From: a virus
Virus record (IMG/VR): IMGVR_UViG_3300029268_000006
Coordinates: 1 to 64,000 of that record
Length of the DNA: 64,000 nt
Reading direction: 5' to 3' (one strand)
The notes beneath the pieces were generated by a model. That model saw nothing but the letters and a program-made list of their open reading frames with translations. It did not search any database and had not been told where the DNA came from. Position numbers and translations under genes: made by a program. Position 1 is the stretch's first letter. Each line of letters opens with the position of its first letter. Positions 50,551-59,249 of the stretch are shown here, piece by piece.

Positions 50551-51558
50551 ATGGAATACAAGGAATTTGATGACAAATTTTTGTTCGAATCTGACGCAGA
50601 TCAACAAAAAGAAGAAATGAGTTTTCTTAATAAGAAAACTAAAAACCAAGACGGTATTTATCGTCCAACACTCGAAGAAGCCGCTGATGTAAAAGTGGGC
50701 TACAAATCAAAAATTCGTTTTCTTCGTAATTTAACTAGAGGTGGTAAATTAGGACCAGCTTCAGTTGAAAAACATGTGCATTATGTTGCACGTGGACCAT
50801 TTGACAATCATCCTGATTTAATCGGGTATTATGATTGTGAACGTAATTTTAAAGAAAAATGTGATCTTTGCACAATGTTTTGGAAATTGAAAAAATCTAA
50901 AAATCAAGCTGATGTTGAAAAGGCAGAACTGTTGAATAGGAATACTAAATATTACAGTTATGTTGAAATAATTGAAGATGTTCAACACCCAGAATTGGTT
51001 GGAAAGATTTTAGTTTTCCCTTACGGGTACAAAATTAAAGAGAAGATTAATCTCGAAATGACAGGTGAAGTTACCGGAACGAAGTGTAATATTTTTGATT
51101 TCGCGAAAGGAAAAGATTTTATCTTAATCATTAAAGAAAGAAAAACGGCAGTTGGTACTTTCCCAGACTATGATAATAGTACATTTTTGGAATCATCACC
51201 ATTAAAAATCTATAACGAAAAATCACAAAAATTTGTGGCAGTTCAATTAGATGAAAATAATGAAATTTCTGATAAGAAATGGCAATCAAAAATTAGAGAA
51301 GTTCTTTTGGGTCGTGATGAAAAAGTAAATATTGAAGATCATATTCCCAACAAGGAATGGACTGATGAAGAAAGAGATAAAGTTGGTAGGATTATCAATG
51401 TGTTAAATGGATCTGATGTATTTGCAGCAGAATCGGCAACCAGAGAAGTACGTAATACTAACCCATCCACAACATCAAAACCACAATCACAATCAGTTGT
51501 GGCTGATGCTGAACTTGACGATTTTTTTAATTTCGCAGAAGCTGAAGATGAAAAATAA
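50551..51558 (+). CDS. Single-stranded DNA-binding protein (T4 gp32-like)
   Basis: 335 residues. N-terminal basic/assembly segment, 'IYRPTLEEAADVKVGYKSKI', then the OB core with a zinc site made of His and Cys ('EKHVHYVARGPF', 'YYDCERNFKEKCDLCTMFW'). After 'FPYGYKIKEKINLEMTGE' and 'PDYDNSTFLESSPLKIY' comes a flexible Ser/Thr/Gln linker. The acidic C-terminus 'ELDDFFNFAEAEDEK' would contact replication partners, as in gp32. It coats ssDNA during replication and recombination. Long leader upstream, terminator downstream. Confidence 0.88.
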   Translation: MEYKEFDDKFLFESDADQQKEEMSFLNKKTKNQDGIYRPTLEEAADVKVGYKSKIRFLRNLTRGGKLGPASVEKHVHYVARGPFDNHPDLIGYYDCERNFKEKCDLCTMFWKLKKSKNQADVEKAELLNRNTKYYSYVEIIEDVQHPELVGKILVFPYGYKIKEKINLEMTGEVTGTKCNIFDFAKGKDFILIIKERKTAVGTFPDYDNSTFLESSPLKIYNEKSQKFVAVQLDENNEISDKKWQSKIREVLLGRDEKVNIEDHIPNKEWTDEERDKVGRIINVLNGSDVFAAESATREVRNTNPSTTSKPQSQSVVADAELDDFFNFAEAEDEK

Positions 51559-51581
51559 ATAAGATTATTTTTCTAAAATAG

Positions 51582-51615
51582 AAAAGGACTGAATTAACAT
51601 TCAGTCTTTTTTTTT
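51582..51615 (+). terminator. Terminator after the gp32-like gene
   Basis: GACTGAAT-TAAC-ATTCAGTC followed by nine T. Confidence 0.88.
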
Positions 51616-51760
51616 GAAATACGAAAAAAATTTAGTTCGTGCCGTAAGGAATTTTTAACTAAAAAAATTTTAAATATTTTTAAAACAAAAATGTAAAAGT
51701 GAAATATAATAAATTATATTTCAAAAAACCATTTAAGTTTAAAAAATAATTACAAATTTA

Positions 51761-52456
51761 ATGATTAAACCCATCGATGAAATTGAAAAAAATGAAGAAG
51801 ATACTATATGGGATGACATAGAAAATAAATTAGACACAGTTCAAAATGAAGAAATAGAAGATATATTAATTGATAATAGTGAGATGGGGGAATTAGAACA
51901 AGATGATATAATAAGTAATATAAATGATGAATCTGAAAGTGATTTAGATATTTATTTTAAATTCGGTACAAATAATCATAAATTAGATGGAAAACATAGC
52001 TTAAAAAGAGATACAATTTTAAATGGTAAAGTGGATGAGGTGGAAGTGGAGGGAATGGAAACTTATAAACAAGATATGGATTATTTTTCATCACACGATC
52101 CAGTAGAACATGGATCAATTTTTGAAGATGAAAGTAGAAATAATGAAGAATTAGCGAATAGAAGAAATTTATCACAAGATATTTATACAATTTTAAAAGA
52201 AAAAACAAATATAGATTTTAATGTGAATCGTAGAAAACCAAATAAAATAACATTCAATTCGTATTATAAAATGTTATTAAATGACGTTGGAAAAACATAT
52301 ACTAAATCGGAAATATTTGTGGAATTGGCGTATTATTTCACAGATAATATTTTCAATATGTATAAACTTTTGGATAAGAAATATGCTATCGGTATTATTG
52401 AAGAATTAAGAGATAAGGGTTATTTATCTAATCTTAAATCAATAAATTTCATGTAA
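51761..52456 (+). CDS. Acidic hypothetical protein, possibly replication/transcription accessory
   Basis: 231 residues. The first ~130 are very acidic and low complexity ('DEIEKNEEDTIWDDIENKLD'). The C-terminal ~90 form a compact helical domain ('FNSYYKMLLNDVGKTYTKSE', 'IFVELAYYFTDNIFNMYKLL'). Position after the gp32-like gene hints at a replication or late-transcription role, which is inference. The next ATG follows its stop without a gap. Confidence 0.45.
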   Translation: MIKPIDEIEKNEEDTIWDDIENKLDTVQNEEIEDILIDNSEMGELEQDDIISNINDESESDLDIYFKFGTNNHKLDGKHSLKRDTILNGKVDEVEVEGMETYKQDMDYFSSHDPVEHGSIFEDESRNNEELANRRNLSQDIYTILKEKTNIDFNVNRRKPNKITFNSYYKMLLNDVGKTYTKSEIFVELAYYFTDNIFNMYKLLDKKYAIGIIEELRDKGYLSNLKSINFM

Positions 52457-53530
52457 ATGAATAAAACAGAAAATTTTATTAAAAAATCTATTGATATTCA
52501 TGGTAATTTATATGATTATTCATTGGTTGAATATATTAATAATAATACCAAAGTAAAAATTTTATGTAATGAACATGGTGAATTTAAACAAAAACCAGTA
52601 AATCATATATATTTTAAATGTGGTTGTCCTAAATGTGCAGGAAAAAATATAACTACACAAGAATTTATAGAAAAATGTAATAAAATTCATGGTAATTTAT
52701 ATGATTATTCATTGGTTGATTATAAAACAATGCACATTAAAATAAAGATAATATGTCCAGAACACGGTATTTTTGAACAAACACCATCTAATCATATTCA
52801 TCATGGATGTAAAAAATGTTTTTTTGATAAAAAGAGAAATAATGAAAAAATAATAATTGAAAAATTCAAAAAATTACATAATAATTTATATGATTATTCA
52901 TTGATTGATTATAAAACTATGAATACCAAAATAAAAATAGTTTGTTTAAAACACGGTATTTTTGAACAAACACCAGTGAATCATTTACAAGGTAAAGGAT
53001 GTTATAAATGTTCACCAAATAGTAAAAAAGATATTTTTTTAATTTTAGAAAAATTAAATGAATTACATAATAATAAATATAATTATGATATGAATTTTAA
53101 TAAAACTTCAAATAAAATTGAAATTTTATGTGACAAACACGGTATTTTTTACCAAACACTAAATAATCATTTGGATGGTCATGGGTGTCCTTTTTGTAAT
53201 GAAAGTAGTGGTGAAAAGAAAATTAATCAATATTTAAGTGAAAAAAATATAAAATTTGAAAGACAAAAAACATTTTCATCTTGTAAAGATAAAAGAAAAT
53301 TACCATTTGATTTTTATTTATGTGATTATAATTTATGTATTGAATATGATGGTGAACAGCATTTTATGATTGTGGAAGAATGGGGTGGTGAAGAAAAATT
53401 TTTAATTATTAAAAAACATGATGAAATAAAAAATGAATTCTGTTGGAAAAATTCAATAAAATTATTGAGAATTAATTATGAAGAAAAAATAGAAGAAAAA
53501 ATATCTAATTTTTTTTTAGACATTCTTTAA
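52457..53530 (+). CDS. Putative homing endonuclease with four DUF723-like repeats and PD-(D/E)XK end
   Basis: 357 residues. Four ~60-residue zinc-binding repeats: 'IHGNLYDYSLVEYINNNTKV', 'ILCNEHGEFKQKPVNHIYF', 'CGCPKCAG' and variants. The C-terminal nuclease has 'SSGEKKINQYLSEKNIKFER', 'KLPFDFYLCDYNLCIEYDGE' and 'QHF', a Vsr/PD-(D/E)XK core. It is inserted directly between the acidic protein gene and nrdJ. Confidence 0.7.
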   Translation: MNKTENFIKKSIDIHGNLYDYSLVEYINNNTKVKILCNEHGEFKQKPVNHIYFKCGCPKCAGKNITTQEFIEKCNKIHGNLYDYSLVDYKTMHIKIKIICPEHGIFEQTPSNHIHHGCKKCFFDKKRNNEKIIIEKFKKLHNNLYDYSLIDYKTMNTKIKIVCLKHGIFEQTPVNHLQGKGCYKCSPNSKKDIFLILEKLNELHNNKYNYDMNFNKTSNKIEILCDKHGIFYQTLNNHLDGHGCPFCNESSGEKKINQYLSEKNIKFERQKTFSSCKDKRKLPFDFYLCDYNLCIEYDGEQHFMIVEEWGGEEKFLIIKKHDEIKNEFCWKNSIKLLRINYEEKIEEKISNFFLDIL

Positions 53531-53564
53531 AAATTATTATATAAATAAAAAATAAATATATTTT

Positions 53565-54746
53565 ATGGATAGAAAAAACGTATTCGACTCAACTTTGAAA
53601 TATTTTAATGGAGATACTTTAGCAGCTGATGTTTGGGTGAATAAATATTGTTTAAAAAATGTTGAAAATGGTGAAATAGTATATTATGAAAATACACCCG
53701 ATGATATGCATCGAAGAATATCAGATGAATTATATAGAATTGAAAACAAATATAAAAATCCTCTTGAAAAAGAAAAAATATTTGATTTACTTAAAAATTT
53801 TAAATATATTATACCACAGGGATCTCCAATGTCTGGTATAGGTAATAATTTTCAAATAGTGAGTTTAAGTAATTGTTTTGTCATTGGACATGAATATGAT
53901 TCATATGGTTCCATTATCATGTGTGATGAAGAACAGATTCAATTGATGAAAAGAAGGGGTGGTGTAGGACACGATTTATCACATATCAGACCAACAGGAA
54001 CCGTAGTTCAAAATTCCGCGTTGACATCAACTGGTATTGTTCCGTTTATGGAAAGATATTCAAATTCAACAAAAGAAGTGGCACAGGATGGTAGAAGAGG
54101 AGCTTTAATGCTTACAATTTCAGTCAAACATCCGGACGCTGAAAATTTTATTGATGCAAAACTAGAGCAAGGAAAAGTGACAGGTTCAAATATTTCAATA
54201 AAAATTGATGATGAATTTATGAATTGTGTTTTAAATGATACACCATATATTCAAAAATTTCCAATAAATTCAGACAATCCAAAGGTTACTAAAAGTATCG
54301 ATGCTAAAAAATTATGGAAAAAAATAATTTACAATGCATGGAAATCAGCAGAACCGGGGGTTTTATTTTGGGATACTGTTATTAGAGAATCTGTTCCAGA
54401 TTGTTATAAAGAAGATGGTTTCACTACAATCAGTACTAATCCTTGTTTATCTGGTGATTCTCTTATTACAACAACAAAGGGTGAAATATCAATTAAAGAA
54501 ATTTTTAATAATTTCAAAAATGAAAAATATCAAGTTTTAACATATAATGAAAAAAATAAAAATTTAGAATATAATAATGTATCTGATGCTATTTTAACAA
54601 AAAGAAATGCCAATATAATAGAAATTGAATTAGTTGATGGAACTACATTAAGATTAACACCAGATCATAAAGTTTATACGAAAAATAGAAAATGGATAGA
54701 AGCATCAAAATTAACAAATGATGATATATTAATAAAAATAGATTAA
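53565..54746 (+). CDS. nrdJ: Class II ribonucleotide reductase, N-terminal part ending in IntN (fractured gene)
   Basis: 393 residues. Residues 1-293 are reductase: 'YIIPQGSPMSGIGNNFQIVS' with 'LSNCFV', 'RRGGVGHDLSHIRPTGT', 'DGRRGALMLTISVKHPD', ending 'TTISTNP'. At residue 294 the intein starts, 'CLSGDSLITTTKGEISIKEI', with block B 'LRLTPDHKVYTKNRKWIEAS', and stops after 100 residues. This is the canonical late split. The cut is at the NP|CGE active-site motif, so splicing is required for activity. The enzyme makes deoxynucleotides using adenosylcobalamin. Confidence 0.9.
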   Translation: MDRKNVFDSTLKYFNGDTLAADVWVNKYCLKNVENGEIVYYENTPDDMHRRISDELYRIENKYKNPLEKEKIFDLLKNFKYIIPQGSPMSGIGNNFQIVSLSNCFVIGHEYDSYGSIIMCDEEQIQLMKRRGGVGHDLSHIRPTGTVVQNSALTSTGIVPFMERYSNSTKEVAQDGRRGALMLTISVKHPDAENFIDAKLEQGKVTGSNISIKIDDEFMNCVLNDTPYIQKFPINSDNPKVTKSIDAKKLWKKIIYNAWKSAEPGVLFWDTVIRESVPDCYKEDGFTTISTNPCLSGDSLITTTKGEISIKEIFNNFKNEKYQVLTYNEKNKNLEYNNVSDAILTKRNANIIEIELVDGTTLRLTPDHKVYTKNRKWIEASKLTNDDILIKID

Positions 54747-54748
54747 TA

Positions 54749-54796
54749 AATCCATGTGATTATTTTATATATAGGTATAAAATAATCACATGGATT
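54749..54796. terminator. 21-bp perfect inverted repeat after nrdJ IntN
   Basis: Left arm 54749-54769 and right arm 54776-54796 are perfect complements with a 6-nt loop. The stem lies between the IntN stop and the endonuclease ATG, and its right arm ends 1 nt before that ATG. It may attenuate transcription, hide the endonuclease start, or mark the element boundary. Confidence 0.8.
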
Positions 54797-54797
54797 G

Positions 54798-55562
54798 ATG
54801 GAAAAAATATTATCCTTTTTTAATGATGTAAAATTAAAAAAATTTAAAACAAGAAATGGTGGTTCAATTTATCATGATAAAGACAAAATAAAATCAGATA
54901 TTAGATATGATTTGGTTAAAGAATTTATAGAAAAAAATTATTATACTAATGGTATGGGAATAAAATCAATTATTAAAAAATATAATTTACCAATTACATA
55001 TTCTATTTTAAGATTTTATTTTATAAATTTTTTTAAAATTAAAATTAGAGATAATAAAGAAATAACAGATTTTATAAGAAAATCAAGAAGAGAAAAGGCA
55101 ACATATGAACGAGATAATAAAATTGGGTTTTTTAATCAAAATTTACAAGATAACCTTAAAATTAGAAATAGTACAATAAGAGGGATACAAGGTTATTATT
55201 TTAATATTTCATTAAATAAATATGTATGGTTGAGAAGTTCTTGGGAATATATTTTTGCGAAATGGTTAGATAAAAATAATTATAAATGGGATGTCGAAAT
55301 TAAAACTTTTGAAATTTCGAATAATAAAAAATATAGACCCGATTTTTTTATATTTGATAATAATGATAATATTATTAAAATAATAGAAGTTAAAGGTTAT
55401 TGGAAAGATAAACTTTATAAATTTGTAGAACTAAAAAATATGTTAAATAAATCTAATATTGAATTTATTTTGGTTGATAAAATAAAAACATATTCATATA
55501 ATGGATTTAAACAAGATTTGAATAATTGGAAAAGAGAAAGAATTTTGGATTTAAAAAAATAA
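54798..55562 (+). CDS. PD-(D/E)XK homing endonuclease inside the nrdJ intein break
   Basis: 254 residues from the ATG at 54798, at the foot of the hairpin. 'NKYVWLRSSWEYIFAKWLDK' followed by 'YRPDFFIFDNNDNIIKIIEV' and 'KGYWKDKLYKF' gives the catalytic P-D...E-x-K. The N-terminal half is helical and probably binds DNA ('GMGIKSIIKKYNLPITYSIL'). It is a different nuclease type from the EDxHD enzymes in the other two breaks. Confidence 0.8.
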   Translation: MEKILSFFNDVKLKKFKTRNGGSIYHDKDKIKSDIRYDLVKEFIEKNYYTNGMGIKSIIKKYNLPITYSILRFYFINFFKIKIRDNKEITDFIRKSRREKATYERDNKIGFFNQNLQDNLKIRNSTIRGIQGYYFNISLNKYVWLRSSWEYIFAKWLDKNNYKWDVEIKTFEISNNKKYRPDFFIFDNNDNIIKIIEVKGYWKDKLYKFVELKNMLNKSNIEFILVDKIKTYSYNGFKQDLNNWKRERILDLKK

Positions 55563-55569
55563 TTTTAAT

Positions 55570-57333
55570 ATGAAAGAGATAAAAATTAAAAAAATAAACA
55601 TTAAACAAAATGATGATGTATATGATTTAAAAATAGAAAATAATCATAACTTTTTTGCAAATAAAATATTAGTTCACAACTGTGGTGAGATTCCATTATG
55701 TCCAAATGATTCTTGCCGCTTATTGGCAATAAATTTATATAATTTTGTAAAAAATCCATTTACTAAAGATCCAATTTTTGATTGGGAATGGTTTAAAAAA
55801 TGTGTTTTGTATGCAGAAAGATTCATGGATGATATTATAGATTTGGAAATTGAAAAAATTGAAAAAATTATTGAAAAAATAAAATTAGATCCAGAACCAG
55901 AATATATGAAAAAAGTGGAAATGGAAGTTTGGAATAAAATTATGAATATGACTAAAAAAGGTCGTAGAACTGGATTGGGTGTTACAGCAGAGGGAGATAT
56001 GTTAGCTGGTATGGGTTTAATTTATGGAACCCCGGAAGCAACTGAATTTTCAACTAAAATTCATAAAACACTCGCAATCGAAGCTTATCGTTCATCCTGT
56101 ATTTTAGCTAAAGAAAGAGGTACATTTCCTATATATGATTACAATAAAGAAATAAATAATCCATTTATTAGCAGATTAAAAAATGATGATCCAGAATTGG
56201 ATGAAATGTTAAAAAAATATGGAAGAAGAAATATATCATTACTTACAATTGCACCAACCGGCAGTGTGAGTATTTTAACACAAACGACATCAGGTGTCGA
56301 ACCTGTTTTTCTTGTGTCTTATAAAAGAAGAAGAAAAATAAATCCATCAGATAAAGATATGATGGTGAATTTTGTTGACGATGAGGGAATTAAATGGCAA
56401 GAATATAATGTATTTCATCATAAATTTGAAGTTTGGTTGAAAAACAATGGATATAATATCGATGAAGTGAAACTTATGAAGGAAGAAGATTTGAAAGAAA
56501 TAATCAAATTATCACCTTACTATAAAGCAACATCAAATGATGTTGATTGGGTTGAAAAAATTAAAATGCAAGGTAGTATTCAAAAATATGTCGATCATTC
56601 TATTTCAGTAACAGTAAATTTACCGAAAACTGCAACAGAAGAAATGGTTTCCCAAGTGTATGAAACCGGATGGAGTAGTGGGTGTAAAGGCGTTACTGTA
56701 TATAGAGATGGTTCAAGACAGGGTGTTATTATTTCTAATGAAAGTAAAGATAAAAAAACATCAACAAATAATATTCCAAAAAGGCCAGTAAAATTACAAT
56801 GTGATGTACTTAGATTTGTAAGTAGAGGTAATAAATGGGTTGGTTTTGTTGGTTTAATGGAAGATACTGATGAAACCTATCCATATGAAATGTTTACTGG
56901 ATTGGCTGATGATTTTGTTATTCCTAATTATGTCGAAAAGGGTTTTATTAGAAAGGAAAAAATAAAAGATAGTGAAAACAATTTAATTTCCAGATACGAT
57001 TTTATTTACCATGATAAAGATGGATTTGAAGTGACAATGCAGGGTCTTAATCGTGCATTTGATAGAGAATATTGGAATATTGGTAAATTATTAAGTGGTT
57101 TACTTCGTCATAGAATGCATTTTCCATCAATTATAAAAATCATAGAATCTTTAAAATTAGACGGTGATACTTTGGGTACTTGGAAAAAAGGTGTTATCAG
57201 AATTTTAAAAAGATATATCAAAGAAGGTGAGATGGAAACTGATGAAGAATGTCCAATTTGTAAATCTAAAAATTTGGTTCATAAAGAAGGTTGTGTTTCA
57301 TGTTTGGACTGTCAATGGTCGAGATGTTCTTGA
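55570..57333 (+). CDS. nrdJ: Class II ribonucleotide reductase, C-terminal part preceded by IntC (fractured gene)
   Basis: 587 residues. Residues 1-37 are IntC: 'DDVYDLKIENNHNFFANKIL' then 'VHN|C'. The extein continues CGEIPLCPNDSCRLLAINL. Reductase motifs include 'GRRTGLGVTAEGDMLAGMGL', 'LLTIAPTGSVSILTQTTSGV', and the B12-enzyme C-terminal domain 'TGWSSGCKGVTVYRDGSRQG'. The zinc/thioredoxin-like Cys tail is 'CPICKSKNLVHKEGCVSCLD' then 'CQWSRCS'. A TnpB remnant follows directly. Confidence 0.9.
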   Translation: MKEIKIKKINIKQNDDVYDLKIENNHNFFANKILVHNCGEIPLCPNDSCRLLAINLYNFVKNPFTKDPIFDWEWFKKCVLYAERFMDDIIDLEIEKIEKIIEKIKLDPEPEYMKKVEMEVWNKIMNMTKKGRRTGLGVTAEGDMLAGMGLIYGTPEATEFSTKIHKTLAIEAYRSSCILAKERGTFPIYDYNKEINNPFISRLKNDDPELDEMLKKYGRRNISLLTIAPTGSVSILTQTTSGVEPVFLVSYKRRRKINPSDKDMMVNFVDDEGIKWQEYNVFHHKFEVWLKNNGYNIDEVKLMKEEDLKEIIKLSPYYKATSNDVDWVEKIKMQGSIQKYVDHSISVTVNLPKTATEEMVSQVYETGWSSGCKGVTVYRDGSRQGVIISNESKDKKTSTNNIPKRPVKLQCDVLRFVSRGNKWVGFVGLMEDTDETYPYEMFTGLADDFVIPNYVEKGFIRKEKIKDSENNLISRYDFIYHDKDGFEVTMQGLNRAFDREYWNIGKLLSGLLRHRMHFPSIIKIIESLKLDGDTLGTWKKGVIRILKRYIKEGEMETDEECPICKSKNLVHKEGCVSCLDCQWSRCS

Positions 57334-57380
57334 TTTGAGAACAAAATTTTTGGGATAATTATGTCCAAATTTTTGTATAC

Positions 57381-57566
57381 ATATCATGGGTGTGTTCGGT
57401 TTGTGGTGAAAAACATGATCGTGATGTAAATGCAGCAAAAAATATAAAAAATTGGCCGATGGAATGTCGGTTGTTGAACGTGGAGGCCGGCTCTGTGGAC
57501 GAACGTTTCATTTCGATGAAACCTAAGAAGCATCTTGTCTGTGAAACGTTAAAAAAGATGGGTTGA
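57381..57566 (+). pseudogene. tnpB: C-terminal remnant of TnpB
   Basis: Right after nrdJ an open frame reads 'WVCSVCGEKHDRDVNAAKNI', the second Cys pair of the TnpB zinc finger and the RuvC-III 'DRDVNAAKNI' with its catalytic Asp. It continues 'PMECRLLNVEAGSVDERFIS' to a stop at 57566. The rest of the nuclease is missing; nrdJ lies where it should be. The element seems to have lost its left end and most of tnpB. Confidence 0.75.
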
Positions 57567-57608
57567 AAACCCAGAAACCACTACATCTTTAGTGTAGTGG
57601 TAATTCAT
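57456..57608 (+). ncRNA. Omega-RNA-like element and IS605-type right end
   Basis: Stems in order: CCGA/TCGG (57456-57470), GTTTCAT-TTCG-ATGAAAC (57505-57522), GGGTT-GAA-AACCC (57560-57572), and the terminal CCACTACA/TGTAGTGG hairpin (57578-57600). The copy at 3936-4083 preserves each stem with different bases. The right-end hairpin supplies the last codons (Pro-Leu-His-stop) of the convergent gene at 57589. In intact elements this region yields the guide RNA of TnpB, with the guide read from DNA past the hairpin. Confidence 0.62.
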
Positions 57609-59130
57609 ATGGTTCCATTTGATTATCTATTCTATCCATTAAACTATAAATATCGGGAATCCCAATTTTTTTAGAATAATCATCAATATTTTGAATTAAT
57701 TCATTATACATATCATAAAAGTCACAAGGTGATGGTAAATATACAACGAATTTATACATGTGTGTGACTGGTTTTTTAAAGTCTATGATGATATAAACAT
57801 GACCACCTAATGCGTAATCATTCCAAAATTCATAGCTTTCACGAGCGAAACACCACAAAGTATTATTACCAAGGGTGATCATATCCCGATTACTACCAAC
57901 CAAAATTATCATAACTTTATTTTTTTCATATACAATATTTGACGATTTACAATATTTAACTTCTTCCCTAATTTGAACTGGTGTTATATCATTTACTAAA
58001 AAATTTTTAATGTCTTTTAAATGTAGTAAAACAGAATCAATTGTTTTATTTTTACTGGAAAATGCCTTTTTAAATATTTTATCAGAATAAACAGGATTGA
58101 TGGTTTTTAATGTATTGAATTGAGACCTTAAATCTTTCATTTTTTGAAATAATTGAACAAATTCCCATCTTGTTCTTGGTTTTCTTATATCATCTCTTAT
58201 ATTACGAAGATAAATACGATCAAAATTTTCTCTAACAAAACCAACAACATATGATCTGTCTTGTAATGCTTCTAATAATTCTAAAATATGTAATTTTGGT
58301 TTCACAATATTATTTGGATCATAATCCACAATAGGGAAAAAATTATTATCATAATCCTTAATATATTCGTACATTTTTTTCATCATCCGGATTGAATTCG
58401 GATTCCAATCATCTTTGTCTTGTTCAAATTGTTTAAAATGATGAAAAGCGTCAGCTATCAATTTTGTATAATTATCTCCACCAGTAATAGATAAAATTAG
58501 TTTTTTATCATTATCAGTAAGTTCACCAGTTTTGAAATATAATTTATTTGCCAATTGAAGATTTTCAGATAATACTAATTTTTTGTTTTGTACTTTTTCA
58601 ATATGATTTTCAATTTTATCAATAATATAATTATCAAATCCATAACTTATCAAATCATATAAATTACTAATTTGTAAATCAATATTATTTGCTGACCAAG
58701 CTTCAATTTTAATATTATTATAAATTGTAAATGTGATGCATAATTTAGATAAATTTACAAAATCATCATCTTCCATTAATTTTTCTAATCTTTCTTGTTC
58801 TTTTTTTGTTAAATCTTCACCATCTTCTTTTTTCTTATTCAAGTAATAATATAATTCGGAATTTTTTTCATTTCTACTAGTTATTTTATCTTTTTTGATT
58901 AAAATAATTAATCCAGTATCACTATATTCATCATTTGGGACATTATCACTATCCCATATTTCTATATATGAACCGTCTGAAACACTAGTACACCAATGTG
59001 TAAAAGCACCATATTTCATGGAAGCTTTTGCGGTTAATGGTGCAACTAAAATATATTTGTTGTCCCTAAAAATATCTATTCTTTCAGATGATTTAACGGA
59101 ACCTTCGAAAATTTTAAAATTAGTAATCAT
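57589..59130 (-). CDS. Large capsid-targeted protein with two 'KYGxxTxWC' domains
   Basis: 513 residues. 'MITNFKIFE|G' is a capsid-targeting-type peptide with an I-x-E site and is closely similar to the start of the ART-like protein at 21013. Domain 1 has 'APLTAKASMKYGAFTHWCTS'. Near the C-terminus 'ITLGNNTLWCFARESYEF' and 'GGHVYIIIDFKKPVTHMYKF' repeat the theme. Proteins with a 'KYG...T.WC' motif are widespread in large phages and remain uncharacterised. The 3' end runs into the IS right-end hairpin, so its original C-terminus may have been replaced. Confidence 0.5.
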   Translation of the reverse strand: MITNFKIFEGSVKSSERIDIFRDNKYILVAPLTAKASMKYGAFTHWCTSVSDGSYIEIWDSDNVPNDEYSDTGLIILIKKDKITSRNEKNSELYYYLNKKKEDGEDLTKKEQERLEKLMEDDDFVNLSKLCITFTIYNNIKIEAWSANNIDLQISNLYDLISYGFDNYIIDKIENHIEKVQNKKLVLSENLQLANKLYFKTGELTDNDKKLILSITGGDNYTKLIADAFHHFKQFEQDKDDWNPNSIRMMKKMYEYIKDYDNNFFPIVDYDPNNIVKPKLHILELLEALQDRSYVVGFVRENFDRIYLRNIRDDIRKPRTRWEFVQLFQKMKDLRSQFNTLKTINPVYSDKIFKKAFSSKNKTIDSVLLHLKDIKNFLVNDITPVQIREEVKYCKSSNIVYEKNKVMIILVGSNRDMITLGNNTLWCFARESYEFWNDYALGGHVYIIIDFKKPVTHMYKFVVYLPSPCDFYDMYNELIQNIDDYSKKIGIPDIYSLMDRIDNQMEPYELPLH

Positions 59131-59248
59131 ATATATTATTTTTTTATTTTATATAAATTTTGTAATTTTGTATCAAATTAAATAATCATATCATATATAT
59201 TATTTTTTTATTTCATATAAATTTTGTAATTTTGTATCAAATTAAATA
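59127..59248. repeat. 58-bp direct duplication (64-bp period) spanning the intergenic promoter
   Basis: Two copies (59127-59184 and 59191-59248) differ at one or two bases. Each carries TAATTTTGTATC on the plus strand, so the promoter region of the gene at 59250 is doubled, and the first copy runs into the ATG of the minus-strand gene at 59130. Confidence 0.85.
59227..59237 (+). promoter_or_regulatory. Candidate host-type promoter box (TAATTTTGTAT)
   Basis: 12 nt before the ATG at 59250; repeated 64 nt upstream by the direct duplication. Confidence 0.35.
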
Positions 59249-59249
59249 T

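Noticed and set aside
57381-57608. TldR-type nuclease-dead TnpB repressor
   Set aside because: Only ~60 C-terminal codons remain, too short for any guide-RNA-binding protein.
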